In this document: in pieces, positions 26,181 through 34,957 of the stretch
Numbering within the stretch: position 1 is the first letter of the stretch
Layout of the letters: each line of letters starts with the position of its first letter
DNA from: Streptomyces sp. I6
GTDB lineage: Bacteria > Actinomycetota > Actinomycetes > Streptomycetales > Streptomycetaceae
NCBI GenBank assembly: GCA_003725745.1
Contig: RHDP01000001.1
Coordinates: forward strand, 4,906,501-4,970,500
Reading direction: 5' to 3'
DNA length: 64,000 nucleotides
The notes under the pieces: model-generated
The model's input: the letters and a program-made list of their open reading frames with translations, nothing else
Told to the model about the DNA's origin: nothing
The model's database searches: none
Made by a program: the position numbers and the translations under genes

Positions 26181-27142
26181 TGAGCCTGGCTACCACCAAG
26201 ACATCGAAGATCGACCGCCTCGCCGAGCTCACCGCGAAGAAGGAGACGTCCAGCGGCGCCAGCCTCTGGCGGGAGGCCTTCCGCCGGCTGCGCGGCAGCA
26301 AGATGGCGATCATCGGTGCGATCGTCATCGCCCTGTTCGTCGTGGTCGCGATCGTGGGCCCCTGGCTCGCCCCGTACGCTCCGACGGCGCAGACCTGGCG
26401 GGGAGAGGTCTTCCCCAACCAGGGCAGGTTCGTCGGCGCCCGCGGTGAGAACTGGTTCGGCCTGGACCACCTGGGCCGCGACATGTTCTCCCGGATGCTC
26501 GTGGGAGCCCGGCAGACGCTGCTGGTCGGTGTGGTGTCGATGCTCATCGGCCTGGTCCTCGGGGCCCTGGTGGGCGCGGTCTCCGGCGCGGCGGCCACCC
26601 TGGGCGGACGCGCGGGCCAGCGCCTCGACGACGTCGTCATGCGGGTCACCGACATCATGCTGGCGCTGCCGTCGCTGCTGCTCGCCGTCTCCGTCGCCGC
26701 GGTGCTGGGGCAGTCGCTGACCACGGTGATGATCGCCGTCGGTGTGGTGCAGATCCCCATCTTCGCCCGGCTGCTGCGCGGTTCGATGCTCGCCCAGGGA
26801 GGCAAGGACTATGTGCTGGCCGCCCGTTCCCTCGGCATCCGCAAGCGGCGCATCGTACTCACCCAGATCATGCCCAACTCGCTGAGCCCGGTGATCGTCC
26901 AGGCCACCCTCAGCCTCGCCACCGCGATCATCGAGGCCGCGGCACTGTCCTACCTCGGTCTCGGCAACCCCGACCCGGCCGTCCCGGAGTGGGGCGTCAT
27001 GCTCTCGCAGGCGCAGCGCTTCTTCGACAACGCGCCGATGATGTCGATGTACCCGGCGGTCGCCATCATCGTCACCGCCCTGGGCTTCACCCTGCTCGGC
27101 GAGGCCATGCGCGAAGCCCTCGACCCGAAGCTGCGAGGTTGA
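26180..27142 (+). CDS. ABC transporter permease, DppC/OppC type
   Basis: A 320-residue second permease. It has the DppC layout: a cytoplasmic N-terminus, one membrane helix (MAIIGAIVIALFVVVAIVG), a long extracytoplasmic segment ending WFGLDHLGRDMFSRMLVGARQTL, then the permease core with the EAA loop KDYVLAARSLGIRKRRIVLTQIMPN and SLATAIIEAAALSYLGLGNP. Conserved motifs and spacing are complete. Confidence 0.94.
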   Translation: MSLATTKTSKIDRLAELTAKKETSSGASLWREAFRRLRGSKMAIIGAIVIALFVVVAIVGPWLAPYAPTAQTWRGEVFPNQGRFVGARGENWFGLDHLGRDMFSRMLVGARQTLLVGVVSMLIGLVLGALVGAVSGAAATLGGRAGQRLDDVVMRVTDIMLALPSLLLAVSVAAVLGQSLTTVMIAVGVVQIPIFARLLRGSMLAQGGKDYVLAARSLGIRKRRIVLTQIMPNSLSPVIVQATLSLATAIIEAAALSYLGLGNPDPAVPEWGVMLSQAQRFFDNAPMMSMYPAVAIIVTALGFTLLGEAMREALDPKLRG

Positions 27143-27146
27143 TGTC

Positions 27147-28256
27147 ATGCCACTGCTCACCGTGGACGAACTCACCGTCACCTTCGGTGGTCGCGGCCGC
27201 AAGCCCGCCAAAACCGTCAAGCCCGTCAAGGCCGCCGAGCCCGTCAAGGCCGCCGAGACCACCGAGGACACGTCCGTCAGGGCCGCCCGGGACAACACCG
27301 TCAGGGCCGCCCGGGACAACACCGTCAGGGCCGTCAACGGAGTCTCCTTCTCCGTGGACGAGGGCCAGGTCGTCGGACTCGTCGGCGAGTCGGGCTGCGG
27401 AAAGTCCGTCACCTCGCTCGCCCTGATGGGACTGCTCCCGCGCAAGGGCGTGACCCTCGGCGGACGGGCGGACTTCGAGGGCGCCGACCTGCTGGCGATG
27501 AGCCCCCGCAAGATCAGGGACCTGCGCGGCAGCAAACTGGCGATGATCTTCCAGGACCCGCTGTCCTCCCTGAACCCGGTCGTTCCGATCGGCGTCCAGG
27601 TGACCGAGATCCTGAAGCGCCACCGCGGTATGAAGGGCGAGGCCGCCCGCAAGGAGGCCGCGCACCTGCTGGACCGGGTCGGCATCCCCGACCCGGACCG
27701 GCGTCTCAAGGAGTACCCGCACCAGCTCTCCGGCGGAATGCGGCAGCGGGCGCTGATCGCCATGGCCGTCGCCTGCGCGCCGCGCCTGCTCATCGCCGAC
27801 GAGCCGACCACCGCGCTGGACGTCACCATCCAGGCGCAGATCCTCGAGCTGCTCAAGGAACTGGTCGACCAGGAGGGCACCGCCCTGCTGATGATCACCC
27901 ATGACCTGGGGGTCGTCGCCGGGCTCTGCGACCAGGTCAACGTGCTGTACGCGGGCAAGGTCGTGGAGTCCTCCGGACGGCGGGAGCTGTTCGCGCACCC
28001 GACCCACCCGTACACCCACGGCCTGCTCGGTTCCATCCCGAGGCTCGACGCACCGCGCGGCGAGCCGCTCAACCCCATTCGCGGGTCCATCAACGACCAG
28101 ATCGCCTGGGCCGAGGGCTGCGCCTTCGCACCCCGCTGCGACCGCTACGAGATGGGCTGCCTCACCGGTACGCCCGAACTGACCGAACCCCGCGAGGCCG
28201 GGCACGAGGCCCGCTGCGTCAACCCGGTCCTGGCCACGACGGAGGTCCCGGCATGA
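27147..28256 (+). CDS. ABC transporter ATPase, DppD/OppD type, with repeat insertion before Walker A
   Basis: A 369-residue ATPase. Walker A GESGCGKS is at residues 80-87, Q-loop FQDPLSSLNP, signature LSGGMRQR, Walker B LLIADEPTTALD and switch MITHDLG; the C-terminal oligopeptide extension contains a Cys-rich AEGCAFAPRCDRYEMGC. Residues about 18-62 form an insertion made of repeats: an 18-bp unit twice (27222-27257) and a 24-bp unit twice plus a partial third copy (27276-27338). It sits between the first strand and Walker A and keeps the frame. Such an insertion is unusual for the family and may vary between isolates. Confidence 0.93.
   Translation: MPLLTVDELTVTFGGRGRKPAKTVKPVKAAEPVKAAETTEDTSVRAARDNTVRAARDNTVRAVNGVSFSVDEGQVVGLVGESGCGKSVTSLALMGLLPRKGVTLGGRADFEGADLLAMSPRKIRDLRGSKLAMIFQDPLSSLNPVVPIGVQVTEILKRHRGMKGEAARKEAAHLLDRVGIPDPDRRLKEYPHQLSGGMRQRALIAMAVACAPRLLIADEPTTALDVTIQAQILELLKELVDQEGTALLMITHDLGVVAGLCDQVNVLYAGKVVESSGRRELFAHPTHPYTHGLLGSIPRLDAPRGEPLNPIRGSINDQIAWAEGCAFAPRCDRYEMGCLTGTPELTEPREAGHEARCVNPVLATTEVPA
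27222..27338 (+). repeat. In-frame 18-bp and 24-bp tandem repeats in the dppD-type gene
   Basis: CCCGTCAAGGCCGCCGAG occurs twice in tandem at 27222-27257. A 24-bp unit (GTCAGGGCCGCC then CGGGACAACACC) occurs at 27276-27299 and 27300-27323, with a partial third copy. All unit lengths are multiples of three. Confidence 0.95.
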
Positions 28257-29404
28257 GCCTGCTCGAACTCGACGGAGTGAAGGTCCACTTCCCCGTCAGG
28301 AAGGGCATCCTCTTCGACCGTACGGTCGGGCACGTCTACGCCGTGGACGGCATCTCGCTGTCCGTCGAGGCCGGCCAGACGTACGGGCTCGTCGGCGAGT
28401 CCGGCTGCGGCAAGACCACGCTCGGACGGGCGGTGCTGCGGCTCGTCGACGTCACGGACGGCCGGGTCGTCCTCGACGGTACGGACGTGGCACAGCTCCC
28501 CGAGAAGGAGATGCGGTCGTTCCGGCGGCGGCTCCAGATGGTCTTCCAGGACCCGCTGGGCAGCCTCAACCCCCGGCAGAACATCGAGTCCATCCTGTCC
28601 GAGGGCATGGCCGCGCACGGCATCGGCGCGAACCAGGAGGAGCGCCGGGAGAAGATCAAGGAGATCCTGGCGAGGGTTGGCCTTCCCGGGAACGCCCTGT
28701 CCCGCTACCCCCACGAGTTCTCCGGCGGCCAGCGCCAGCGCATCGGCATCGCGCGGGCGCTGGTGCTGGAACCGGACCTGATCATCTGCGACGAGCCGGT
28801 CTCGGCGCTGGACGTCTCCATCCAGGCGCAGGTCATCAACCTGCTGGAGGAGCTCCAGAAGTCGATGGGCCTGACGTATCTCGTCATCGCCCACGACCTC
28901 GCCGTCGTCCGGCACATCTCCGACGTCATCGGGGTCATGTATCTCGGCTCCCTGGTGGAGGAGGCCCCGAGTGACGCGCTGTACGAGGAGCCCAAGCACC
29001 CGTACACCAGGGCCCTGATGTCGGCGGTTCCCGTGCCGGACCCGGAGGTGGAGGACCGCCGCGAGCGCATTCTGCTGCTGGGCGATCTGCCGTCCCCCGC
29101 GAACCCGCCCGCGGGCTGCCGCTTCCACACGCGCTGCCCGTGGAAGCAGGACACCCGGTGCGCCACGGAGCGCCCAGAGCTGCGGGACCTGGGCGGCGGC
29201 CACCGGGTGGCCTGCCACTTCGCCGCGGAGATCGCGTCGGGCGAGATCGCCCGCACCTCGGGCGAGGTCGTCCCGGCCGTCCGCGGGGGCGCTGAGGTAC
29301 CTGAGGTACCTGAGGTACCCGGGGCTTCCGGGGCTTCCGGCAGTGGGGCGGAGAAGCAGGCGACGTCCGGGGAGAAGGCGTCGGAGGCTCCCGCGGGCAC
29401 GTAG
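28253..29404 (+). CDS. ABC transporter ATPase, DppF/OppF type
   Basis: A 383-residue second ATPase, overlapping the first by 4 bp. Walker A GESGCGKTT is at residues 48-56, Q-loop VFQDPLGSLNPRQ, signature FSGGQRQR, Walker B LIICDEPVSALD, switch VIAHDLA, and a Cys motif GCRFHTRCPWKQDTRC. The last 60 residues are a low-complexity tail that includes three EVP repeats and two GAS repeats, encoded by 9-bp units at 29294-29338. It completes the importer operon 23399-29404. Confidence 0.94.
   Translation: MSLLELDGVKVHFPVRKGILFDRTVGHVYAVDGISLSVEAGQTYGLVGESGCGKTTLGRAVLRLVDVTDGRVVLDGTDVAQLPEKEMRSFRRRLQMVFQDPLGSLNPRQNIESILSEGMAAHGIGANQEERREKIKEILARVGLPGNALSRYPHEFSGGQRQRIGIARALVLEPDLIICDEPVSALDVSIQAQVINLLEELQKSMGLTYLVIAHDLAVVRHISDVIGVMYLGSLVEEAPSDALYEEPKHPYTRALMSAVPVPDPEVEDRRERILLLGDLPSPANPPAGCRFHTRCPWKQDTRCATERPELRDLGGGHRVACHFAAEIASGEIARTSGEVVPAVRGGAEVPEVPEVPGASGASGSGAEKQATSGEKASEAPAGT
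29294..29338 (+). repeat. 9-bp repeats in the dppF-type gene
   Basis: Three GAGGTACC(T/C) units followed by two GGGGCTTCC units, in frame near the 3' end of the gene. Confidence 0.9.
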
Positions 29405-29585
29405 CGGTACGCCTGCCGGGACGCGGGCCCACCGGTCCGTGTCCCGGTTCGTGCCGCGCGCTGTGCCCCCGGTCGGTGTCCCGACCCCGCGCTGGACCCC
29501 ACCCCGTGTCCGTCTCCCGTCCTCAGGGTCCCGTCCGGCTCGGGGCCCGGACGGGTTCCCGGTCCGCAGGCGGCACAATTGGCCG

Positions 29586-30272
29586 GTGCTCCAGGAACTG
29601 TTCACCCCCTCCGTCCAACACGCTCTCGACCTCGCCGGCATCTTCGTCTTCGCCATCTCCGGCGCCCTGCTCGCCGTGCGGAAGAACTTCGACGTCTTCG
29701 GCATCGCGGTGCTCGCCGAGGTCACCGCGCTGGGCGGCGGGCTGTTCCGCGACCTGGTCATCGGCGCCGTCCCGCCCGCCGCGTTCACGGATCTCGGCTA
29801 CTTCGTGATGCCGCTGGTGGCGGCGGTGCTGGTCTTCTTCCTCCATCCCGAGGTCGAGCGGATCCAGGGCTCGGTCAACGTCTTCGACGCGGCCGGTCTG
29901 GGGCTGTTCGCGGTCACCGGCACGACCAAGGCGCACGAGTACGGCCTCGGCCTGACCGCCTCCGCGACGCTCGGGCTCGCCACGGCGGTCGGCGGCGGTG
30001 TGCTGCGGGACGTCCTCGCGAACGAGGTGCCGTCGCTGCTGCGCTGGGACCGCGACCTGTACGCCGTTCCCGCGATCGTCGGTGCCACCATGGTCGTACT
30101 GTTCATCCGTTTCGAGGTGCTCAACGGGTTGACCAGCGGAGTCGCCGCACTGACGGCCTTCTCCGTGCGTCTGCTCGCGATGCGGTTCCACTGGCGGGCG
30201 CCGCGCGCCTGGAACCGCCGGTCCGCCGCGAGCGAGCCGGGGAACGAGGGCTTCGGAAAAGCTACCGCTTAG
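29586..30272 (+). CDS. Trimeric intracellular cation (TRIC)-type channel, YadS/YicG family
   Basis: A 228-residue membrane protein with two similar halves, each opening with the family glycine-rich motif: DLAGIFVFAISGALLAVRKNFDVFG ... ALGGGLFRDLVIG, and FDAAGLGLFAVTGTTKAHEYG ... AVGGGVLRDVLANEVP. Seven membrane segments are expected. Prokaryotic TRIC proteins conduct monovalent cations. The GTG at 29586 is chosen because it begins the first hydrophobic repeat directly; the open frame upstream is Arg/Pro-rich. It precedes the thioesterase gene by 25 bp. Confidence 0.9.
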   Translation: MLQELFTPSVQHALDLAGIFVFAISGALLAVRKNFDVFGIAVLAEVTALGGGLFRDLVIGAVPPAAFTDLGYFVMPLVAAVLVFFLHPEVERIQGSVNVFDAAGLGLFAVTGTTKAHEYGLGLTASATLGLATAVGGGVLRDVLANEVPSLLRWDRDLYAVPAIVGATMVVLFIRFEVLNGLTSGVAALTAFSVRLLAMRFHWRAPRAWNRRSAASEPGNEGFGKATA

Positions 30273-30285
30273 TAGTTATCTGTTG

Positions 30286-30291
30286 TACGAT
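30286..30291 (+). promoter_or_regulatory. Candidate -10 element (TACGAT) for a leaderless thioesterase transcript
   Basis: TACGAT ends 6 bp before the ATG at 30298 and no Shine-Dalgarno is present, the usual look of a Streptomyces leaderless promoter. The -35 is not obvious. Confidence 0.35.
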
Positions 30292-30297
30292 TCGGTC

Positions 30298-31161
30298 ATG
30301 GCACAGGTGGCACAGGCAACCATCGGTAACAGCGAGTTCGACCGCGACACCGCTGTCACCCTCCGGGATCCCGGCGTACCCGGCGTCTACGACGCGGAGC
30401 TCTCCGCCGGCTGGACGATCATCACCGCCGTCAACGGCGGCTATCTGCTGGCGCTGCTCGGGCGCGCCCTCGGCAACGCCCTCCCGCATCCCGACCCGTT
30501 CACGGTCTCGGCGTACTACCTCACTCCCTCCGAGCCCGGCCCGGCGGTGATCCGCACCGAGACGATCCGCACCGGCCGCACCCTCTCCACCGGCCAGGCC
30601 TCCCTCCTCCAGTACGCGGAGGACGGCACCGAGGTGGAGCGCATCCGCGTCCTCGCCACCTACGGCGACCTGGACGCGCTGCCCGGCGACGTCCGGACGG
30701 CCGCCCTGCCCCCGGCCATCCCCGCCTACCAGGACTGCCTCGGCCCGTCCGACGGTCCGGCGCCCGCGGTCCCGGGCTCCTCCGCCATCACCGACCGGCT
30801 GAACATCAAGCTCGACCCCGCGACCGTCGGCTGGGCGGTCGGAGCCCCCTCCGGCAAGGGCGAGGTGCGGGGCTGGTTCGGACTCGCCGACGGCCGCGAC
30901 CCCGACCCGCTCTCCCTGCTGCTCACCGTCGACGCGCTCCCGCCGACCGCGTTCGACCTGGGCCTGAAGGGCTGGACGCCGACCGTCGAACTCACCGCCC
31001 ACATCCGCTGCCGTCCGGCGCCGGGTCTGCTGCGCGTCTCCATCACCACCCGCAATCTCGCGGGCGGCTTCCTGGAGGAGGACGCCGAGGTCTGGGACAG
31101 CGCGGGCCGCCTCGTCGCCCAGTCCCGCCAGCTGGCGAAGGCGCCGCTCACGCGCGGCTGA
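30298..31161 (+). CDS. Acyl-CoA thioesterase-like protein (double hotdog)
   Basis: A 287-residue protein with two hotdog-type halves. AGWTIITAVNGGYLLALLGRALGNALPHPDPFTVSAYYL is the N-terminal hotdog with its central helix; FDLGLKGWTPTVELTAHIRCRPAPGLLRVSITTRNLAGGFLEEDAEVWDSAGRLVAQSRQLA is the C-terminal one. This is the TesB-like / thioesterase family pattern found widely in actinobacteria. The ATG at 30298 starts MAQVAQATIG; an in-frame ATG at 30283 is possible but would lie inside the likely promoter. The substrate is unknown. Confidence 0.85.
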   Translation: MAQVAQATIGNSEFDRDTAVTLRDPGVPGVYDAELSAGWTIITAVNGGYLLALLGRALGNALPHPDPFTVSAYYLTPSEPGPAVIRTETIRTGRTLSTGQASLLQYAEDGTEVERIRVLATYGDLDALPGDVRTAALPPAIPAYQDCLGPSDGPAPAVPGSSAITDRLNIKLDPATVGWAVGAPSGKGEVRGWFGLADGRDPDPLSLLLTVDALPPTAFDLGLKGWTPTVELTAHIRCRPAPGLLRVSITTRNLAGGFLEEDAEVWDSAGRLVAQSRQLAKAPLTRG

Positions 31162-31656
31162 TCCGTCGGCTCACCGGTGGACGCCGGCCGGGCGAAGTCC
31201 GGCCGGCTCCTCGCCGTCCTTTCGCGGCGACAGGCCGTTCACCTGGGACAGGCCCCGTTCACCGCTGGCTCCGGGTGCGCCCGCCGCAGGCCGTTGGCGG
31301 CGGGGCCAGGCCCGGCGATGCGCCGCTGTGGGGCGTTCGCGGTGGGCGCGGACCGGGTGATCCGCTGCCGGCGGTCGCCTGCGGTGGTGTTCCGGTCCCG
31401 TGATCCGCCCATCCGGGCCGCCGTCACGGCGAGGGCCGCACCCGGCCGCCGTCATGACGTGCTCCGGAGCCCGCCCGGGTGGCCGGGGAGTGTCGGTGCC
31501 CCGGGACGGCTCCGCCGGCATGGGACGCTCGCCCACGCCGGGGCGGGGTGTGCCATCCGACCCCACACATCCCGTGGACCCCGTGCGGGGCGCCTATGGT
31601 GCGCACCCCCGGCCCGGACCGGGCCACGGCGTGGCCGCCCCGACGCAGGAGGCCCG
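31162..31656. other. GC-rich intergenic stretch without a recognisable gene
   Basis: About 500 bp between the thioesterase gene and the small membrane protein gene. Open frames on both strands translate to Arg/Pro/Gly-rich sequence without motifs. The only clear element is the AGGAGG ribosome binding site at the right edge. Confidence 0.5.
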
Positions 31657-32151
31657 ATGGACGTCAGCACCTTCTACGCCCTGTTCGCGGCCACCTGCTT
31701 CACGCTCGTAGGCCTCTGGTGGAACGTGGTGCAGGGGCACGCCGAGTGGCTGCGCCGGCCGGCCCTGCGCCGCATCGTCGGGGGCGTCTACCTCTCGTTC
31801 CTGCTGCCGGCGCTGATGGGGCTGTTCGCCCAGGTCGGCGGTCAGTCCACCCCTGGGGTCTGGCGCGCCAGCTTCGCCCTGCTGGCGGTGATCGGCTGTG
31901 CGTCCACGCTGCGGCTGCTCGCCCAGGGGCGCAGGGACGGCTCCTCGCCCGTCCTGGCCGTGATCATGGGTGCGGCGGCGCTGTTCTACGTGCTGATCGC
32001 GGTGGTGGGGGTCGTGCCCGAGCTCGCGGGTGTGGCCGGTCTCGCACCGATCCAGGCCGAGGCGGTCCTGCTGATCCTGCTGGTGGTGCTGGGGCACGGC
32101 CTCGTGTGGCGCTTCATGGCGGGGGAGGGGCGTCCGGCCGGGGACGAGTAG
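31657..32151 (+). CDS. Four-helix integral membrane protein of unknown function
   Basis: A 164-residue protein with four to five hydrophobic segments: FYALFAATCFTLVGLWWNVV, IVGGVYLSFLLPALMGLFAQV, ASFALLAVIGCASTLRLLA, LAVIMGAAALFYVLIAVVGVV and EAVLLILLVVLGHGLVW. The ATG at 31657 has a perfect AGGAGG 7 bp upstream; longer starts add low-complexity sequence. I do not recognise the family. It is convergent with the TetR gene. Confidence 0.8.
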   Translation: MDVSTFYALFAATCFTLVGLWWNVVQGHAEWLRRPALRRIVGGVYLSFLLPALMGLFAQVGGQSTPGVWRASFALLAVIGCASTLRLLAQGRRDGSSPVLAVIMGAAALFYVLIAVVGVVPELAGVAGLAPIQAEAVLLILLVVLGHGLVWRFMAGEGRPAGDE

Positions 32152-32374
32152 GGCACTCACCGGGTTCCGGGCCCGGGCGGGGGCGCCGGCGAGCCGAGGG
32201 GAACGGGCGAGGGGAGCGGACGCTGCGAGGGCGGCGCGGCCGAGCCGAGAGGGGCAGGGCTGAGCCGAGGACCGCCGATCCGGGTGCGGAGCGCGGCCGG
32301 GCGGGGAGCTCCGAGACGATGGGAGCGCGGCCGGGTGGGGGAGCGCCGGGCCGAGGCGGCCGGGATCCGTGCCG

Positions 32375-33034
32375 TCAGTGCCCGGTGCCGCGCTGCGCCC
32401 AGTGCCGGCGGCCGAGCGACACCAGCCGGAGGCGGTCGCGGGCCGTGCGGGCGACCTGCTCCTCGCCGGGTGCCTCGGGGGCGCCGGACTCGCGGGCTTC
32501 CCGGGCCGAGAGGAACGCCGAGGCCGTCATCACCATGTGCTCCACGTACAGGCCCGCCAGCATGCGCAGATCCTCCTCGCTCCAGCCGGCCGACACCGGC
32601 TCGCGGCCGAGCGCCGCCGCCACCTCCGCGGTGAAGGCGTCGAACTGGGCGGCGATCGCCGCCCGCACCGGCCCGACGCCGCCGTGCCGCTCGCGGGCGA
32701 TGAAGCGGAAGTGGGCCGGCTGCTCCGCTACATGACGGGCGATGAGTTCCACGGTCCGCGAGATCCGCACTTCGGCGTCGCCGGTCTCCGCGAGGATCGC
32801 CCCGATCAGCCCGTGCAGACTGCCCAGCGTCTCCTCGACCAGGGCCACGCCGAGTTCGGCCACATCCGGGAAGTGGCGGTAGAACGCCGTCGGTGCCACT
32901 CCGACGGCCCGTGTCAGCTCGCGCAGTCCGAGACTGCTCAGGCTCTGGTGCTCCAGCAGCCGCAGTGCGGCGTCCAGCATCGCCTGACGGGTCCTCAACT
33001 TCTGGGCCTGGCGGACGCCGACGCTGTGACTCAT
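32375..33034 (-). CDS. TetR-family regulator, FabR/DesT-like
   Basis: A 219-residue repressor. The helix-turn-helix LGLRELTRAVGVAPTAFYRHFPDVAELG and the preceding KLRTRQAMLDAALRLLEHQSLSSLG closely follow the pattern of FabR/DesT, TetR regulators of unsaturated fatty acid synthesis. The C-terminal ligand domain has RFIARERHGG, also reminiscent of FabR (RLLLRERSG). The start at 33034 (MSHSVGVRQ) is preferred; a longer GTG start would run into the operator region. No desaturase gene is adjacent, so the target may be remote, and only the fold assignment is firm. Confidence 0.9.
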   Translation of the reverse strand: MSHSVGVRQAQKLRTRQAMLDAALRLLEHQSLSSLGLRELTRAVGVAPTAFYRHFPDVAELGVALVEETLGSLHGLIGAILAETGDAEVRISRTVELIARHVAEQPAHFRFIARERHGGVGPVRAAIAAQFDAFTAEVAAALGREPVSAGWSEEDLRMLAGLYVEHMVMTASAFLSAREARESGAPEAPGEEQVARTARDRLRLVSLGRRHWAQRGTGH

Positions 33035-33040
33035 GGCATG

Positions 33041-33096
33041 CAGTAAACAGCCGGCCACGGGTATGCGAAACCCTGGACCGGGTAGTCAGTAAACAG
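33041..33096. promoter_or_regulatory. Two copies of CAGTAAACAG next to the tetR-type gene
   Basis: CAGTAAACAG occurs at 33041-33050 and again at 33087-33096, in the region between the TetR start and the divergent small membrane protein gene. Extended, the copies read GCAGTAAACAGCCG and TCAGTAAACAGTCG. Their position is what is expected of TetR operators controlling both directions. The lower GC content here also fits a promoter. Confidence 0.5.
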
Positions 33097-33171
33097 TCGT
33101 ACTCTGAATCTCCCGGGGGTCCGGCTGCGAGCCGGCTCCCGCGTTCCCCAGCGAAAGGAAGGTCGAGAAGG

Positions 33172-33330
33172 ATGATCGCCCTCGTCGCCGCGGTCGCCTT
33201 GCTGGGCGTCCTCCTGGGCACCGTGGCCCATGTCCCGCTGCCCGTGTCCGCCGCGGCCGCCGCCGTCATCGCCGGCTGGCTGCTCGTGTTCGCCGTGCGG
33301 GAGCGCCACGCACGCCGGGCCGTCCGCTGA
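33172..33330 (+). CDS. Small two-helix membrane protein
   Basis: A 52-residue protein, mostly two hydrophobic helices (LVAAVALLGVLLGTVAHV and VSAAAAAVIAGWLLVFAV) and a basic tail (RERHARRAVR). The ATG at 33172 is preceded by AAGGAAGG. It lies divergent from the TetR gene and 18 bp before the next small membrane protein gene. The function is unknown. Confidence 0.65.
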   Translation: MIALVAAVALLGVLLGTVAHVPLPVSAAAAAVIAGWLLVFAVRERHARRAVR

Positions 33331-33348
33331 CCCGAGGAGGGGCTTTCC

Positions 33349-33621
33349 GTGCAACTCACCTCACCCGCACGCCGGTTCACCGGTACGCGTGACGCCGACG
33401 GCATGGCCGTCGCGTCGTTCGTCCTCGGACTCGTCGGGCTGCTCGTGATGAACATCGTGCTCGGGCCCGTCGCCGTCGTCCTCGCCGGCCTCGCGCTGCG
33501 GCGCGGCACCGCCCGGCGCGGGCGGGCCCTGCTGGGTCTGGCGCTCGGCATCGCCGACCTCGCCGTACTCGCCGCGCTCGTCGTGGGCGACGGCGTGGTC
33601 GTCTGGAGTCCGGTCGGCTGA
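33349..33621 (+). CDS. DUF4190-like small membrane protein
   Basis: A 90-residue protein with the DUF4190 pattern: [65 protein letters not shown], that is, two hydrophobic helices separated by a basic loop. GTG start at 33349 with GAGGAGGGG upstream. The function of the family is unknown. Confidence 0.8.
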   Translation: MQLTSPARRFTGTRDADGMAVASFVLGLVGLLVMNIVLGPVAVVLAGLALRRGTARRGRALLGLALGIADLAVLAALVVGDGVVVWSPVG

Positions 33622-33680
33622 CCTGCCCGGCCCCCGGGGCGGAAGCCGGGCTCCGGGCGGCTCGTAGAATCGTGTCCACC

Positions 33681-34844
33681 ATGGCTTACCTCGACCACGC
33701 CGCGACCACTCCGATGCTTCCGGAGGCGGTCGAGGCGATGACCGCCCAGCTCGCCGTCACCGGCAACGCCTCGTCGTTGCACGCAGCGGGCCGCAGGGCC
33801 CGCCGTACCGTCGAGGAGGCCCGCGAGACCCTCGCCGAGGCGCTCGGGGCGCGGCCCAGCGAGGTCGTCCTCACCTCCGGCGGCACCGAGGCGGACAACC
33901 TCGCCGTCAAGGGCCTCTACTGGGCACGGCGAGCCGCCGACCCGCGCCGCACCCGCGTCCTCGCCAGCCCCGTCGAGCACCATGCCGTCCTCGACGCCGT
34001 GCACTGGCTCGCCGAGCACGAGGGCGCGAACGTGGAGTACCTGCCCGTCGACACCCACGGCCGGGTGCACCCGGAGGCGTTGCGGGAGGCCCTCGAGCGC
34101 GACCCCTCCGACGTGGCGCTGGCCACCGTCATGTGGGCCAACAACGAGATCGGCACCGTGATGCCGGTCCGCGAACTCGCCGTGACCGCCGCCGAGTTCG
34201 GCGTCCCGCTGCACTCCGACGCGGTCCAGGCCGTCGGGCAGCTCGACGTCGGCTTCGCCGCGTCCGGACTGGCCGCCATGACCGTGAGCGGCCACAAGAT
34301 CGGCGGCCCGTACGGCGTCGGCGCGCTGCTGCTGGGCCGCGAGTACACCCCGGTACCCGTGCTGCACGGCGGCGGCCAGGAACGCCATGTGCGCTCCGGG
34401 ACACTGGACGTGCCCGCCGTCGCCGCCTTCGCCGTGGCCGCCCGGACCGCCGCCGAGCGCCGCGAGGACTTCGCCCGCGACATCGGCGCCCTGCGCGACA
34501 GACTCGTCGGCGCCGTGCTCGACGCCGTGCCCGACGCGATCCTCGGCGGCGACCCGGAGGACCGGCTCCCGGCCAACGCCCACTTCACGTTCCCCGGCTG
34601 CGAGGGCGACTCCCTGCTGCTGCTGCTGGACGCCCAGGGCATCGAGTGCTCCACCGGCTCGGCCTGCACGGCGGGTGTCGCCCAGCCCAGCCACGTCCTC
34701 CTCGCCACCGGCACCGCCCCCGGCCTGGCCCGCGGCACGCTCCGCTTCAGCCTCGGCCACACCTCCACCGCGGAGGACGTCGAGGCCGTCGCCAAGGCGA
34801 TCGGGCCCGCCGTGGAGCGGGCCCGGGCGGCCGGACTCAGCTAG
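33681..34844 (+). CDS. Cysteine desulfurase (IscS/NifS type)
   Basis: A 387-residue PLP enzyme that takes sulfur from cysteine. [19 protein letters not shown] starts the family fold. The PLP lysine lies in [20 protein letters not shown] and the catalytic cysteine in [21 protein letters not shown]. Its neighbourhood, one gene from mnmA, suggests that it supplies sulfur for tRNA 2-thiouridine formation, among other uses. The start at 33681 is chosen by the family N-terminus; TAGAAT at 33665-33670 may be its -10. Confidence 0.95.
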   Translation: MAYLDHAATTPMLPEAVEAMTAQLAVTGNASSLHAAGRRARRTVEEARETLAEALGARPSEVVLTSGGTEADNLAVKGLYWARRAADPRRTRVLASPVEHHAVLDAVHWLAEHEGANVEYLPVDTHGRVHPEALREALERDPSDVALATVMWANNEIGTVMPVRELAVTAAEFGVPLHSDAVQAVGQLDVGFAASGLAAMTVSGHKIGGPYGVGALLLGREYTPVPVLHGGGQERHVRSGTLDVPAVAAFAVAARTAAERREDFARDIGALRDRLVGAVLDAVPDAILGGDPEDRLPANAHFTFPGCEGDSLLLLLDAQGIECSTGSACTAGVAQPSHVLLATGTAPGLARGTLRFSLGHTSTAEDVEAVAKAIGPAVERARAAGLS

Positions 34845-34912
34845 GGCCCGCGTCAGGCGGCGTTCGCCCCGTCGCGGCGCCCGGCACGGCAGGCTCGGCG
34901 AATCGCTGCGTT

Positions 34913-34957
34913 GCCGAGTCAGCCGAGTCAGCCGAGTCAGCCGAGTAGGCCGAGCAG
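34913..34957. repeat. Tandem 9-bp GCCGAGTCA repeat, about five units
   Basis: Three exact units and two variants (GCCGAGTAG, GCCGAGCAG) lie between the cysteine desulfurase and amidase genes. As assembled, the amidase reading frame ends inside this repeat, which argues that its formal C-terminus is not real. Confidence 0.85.
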
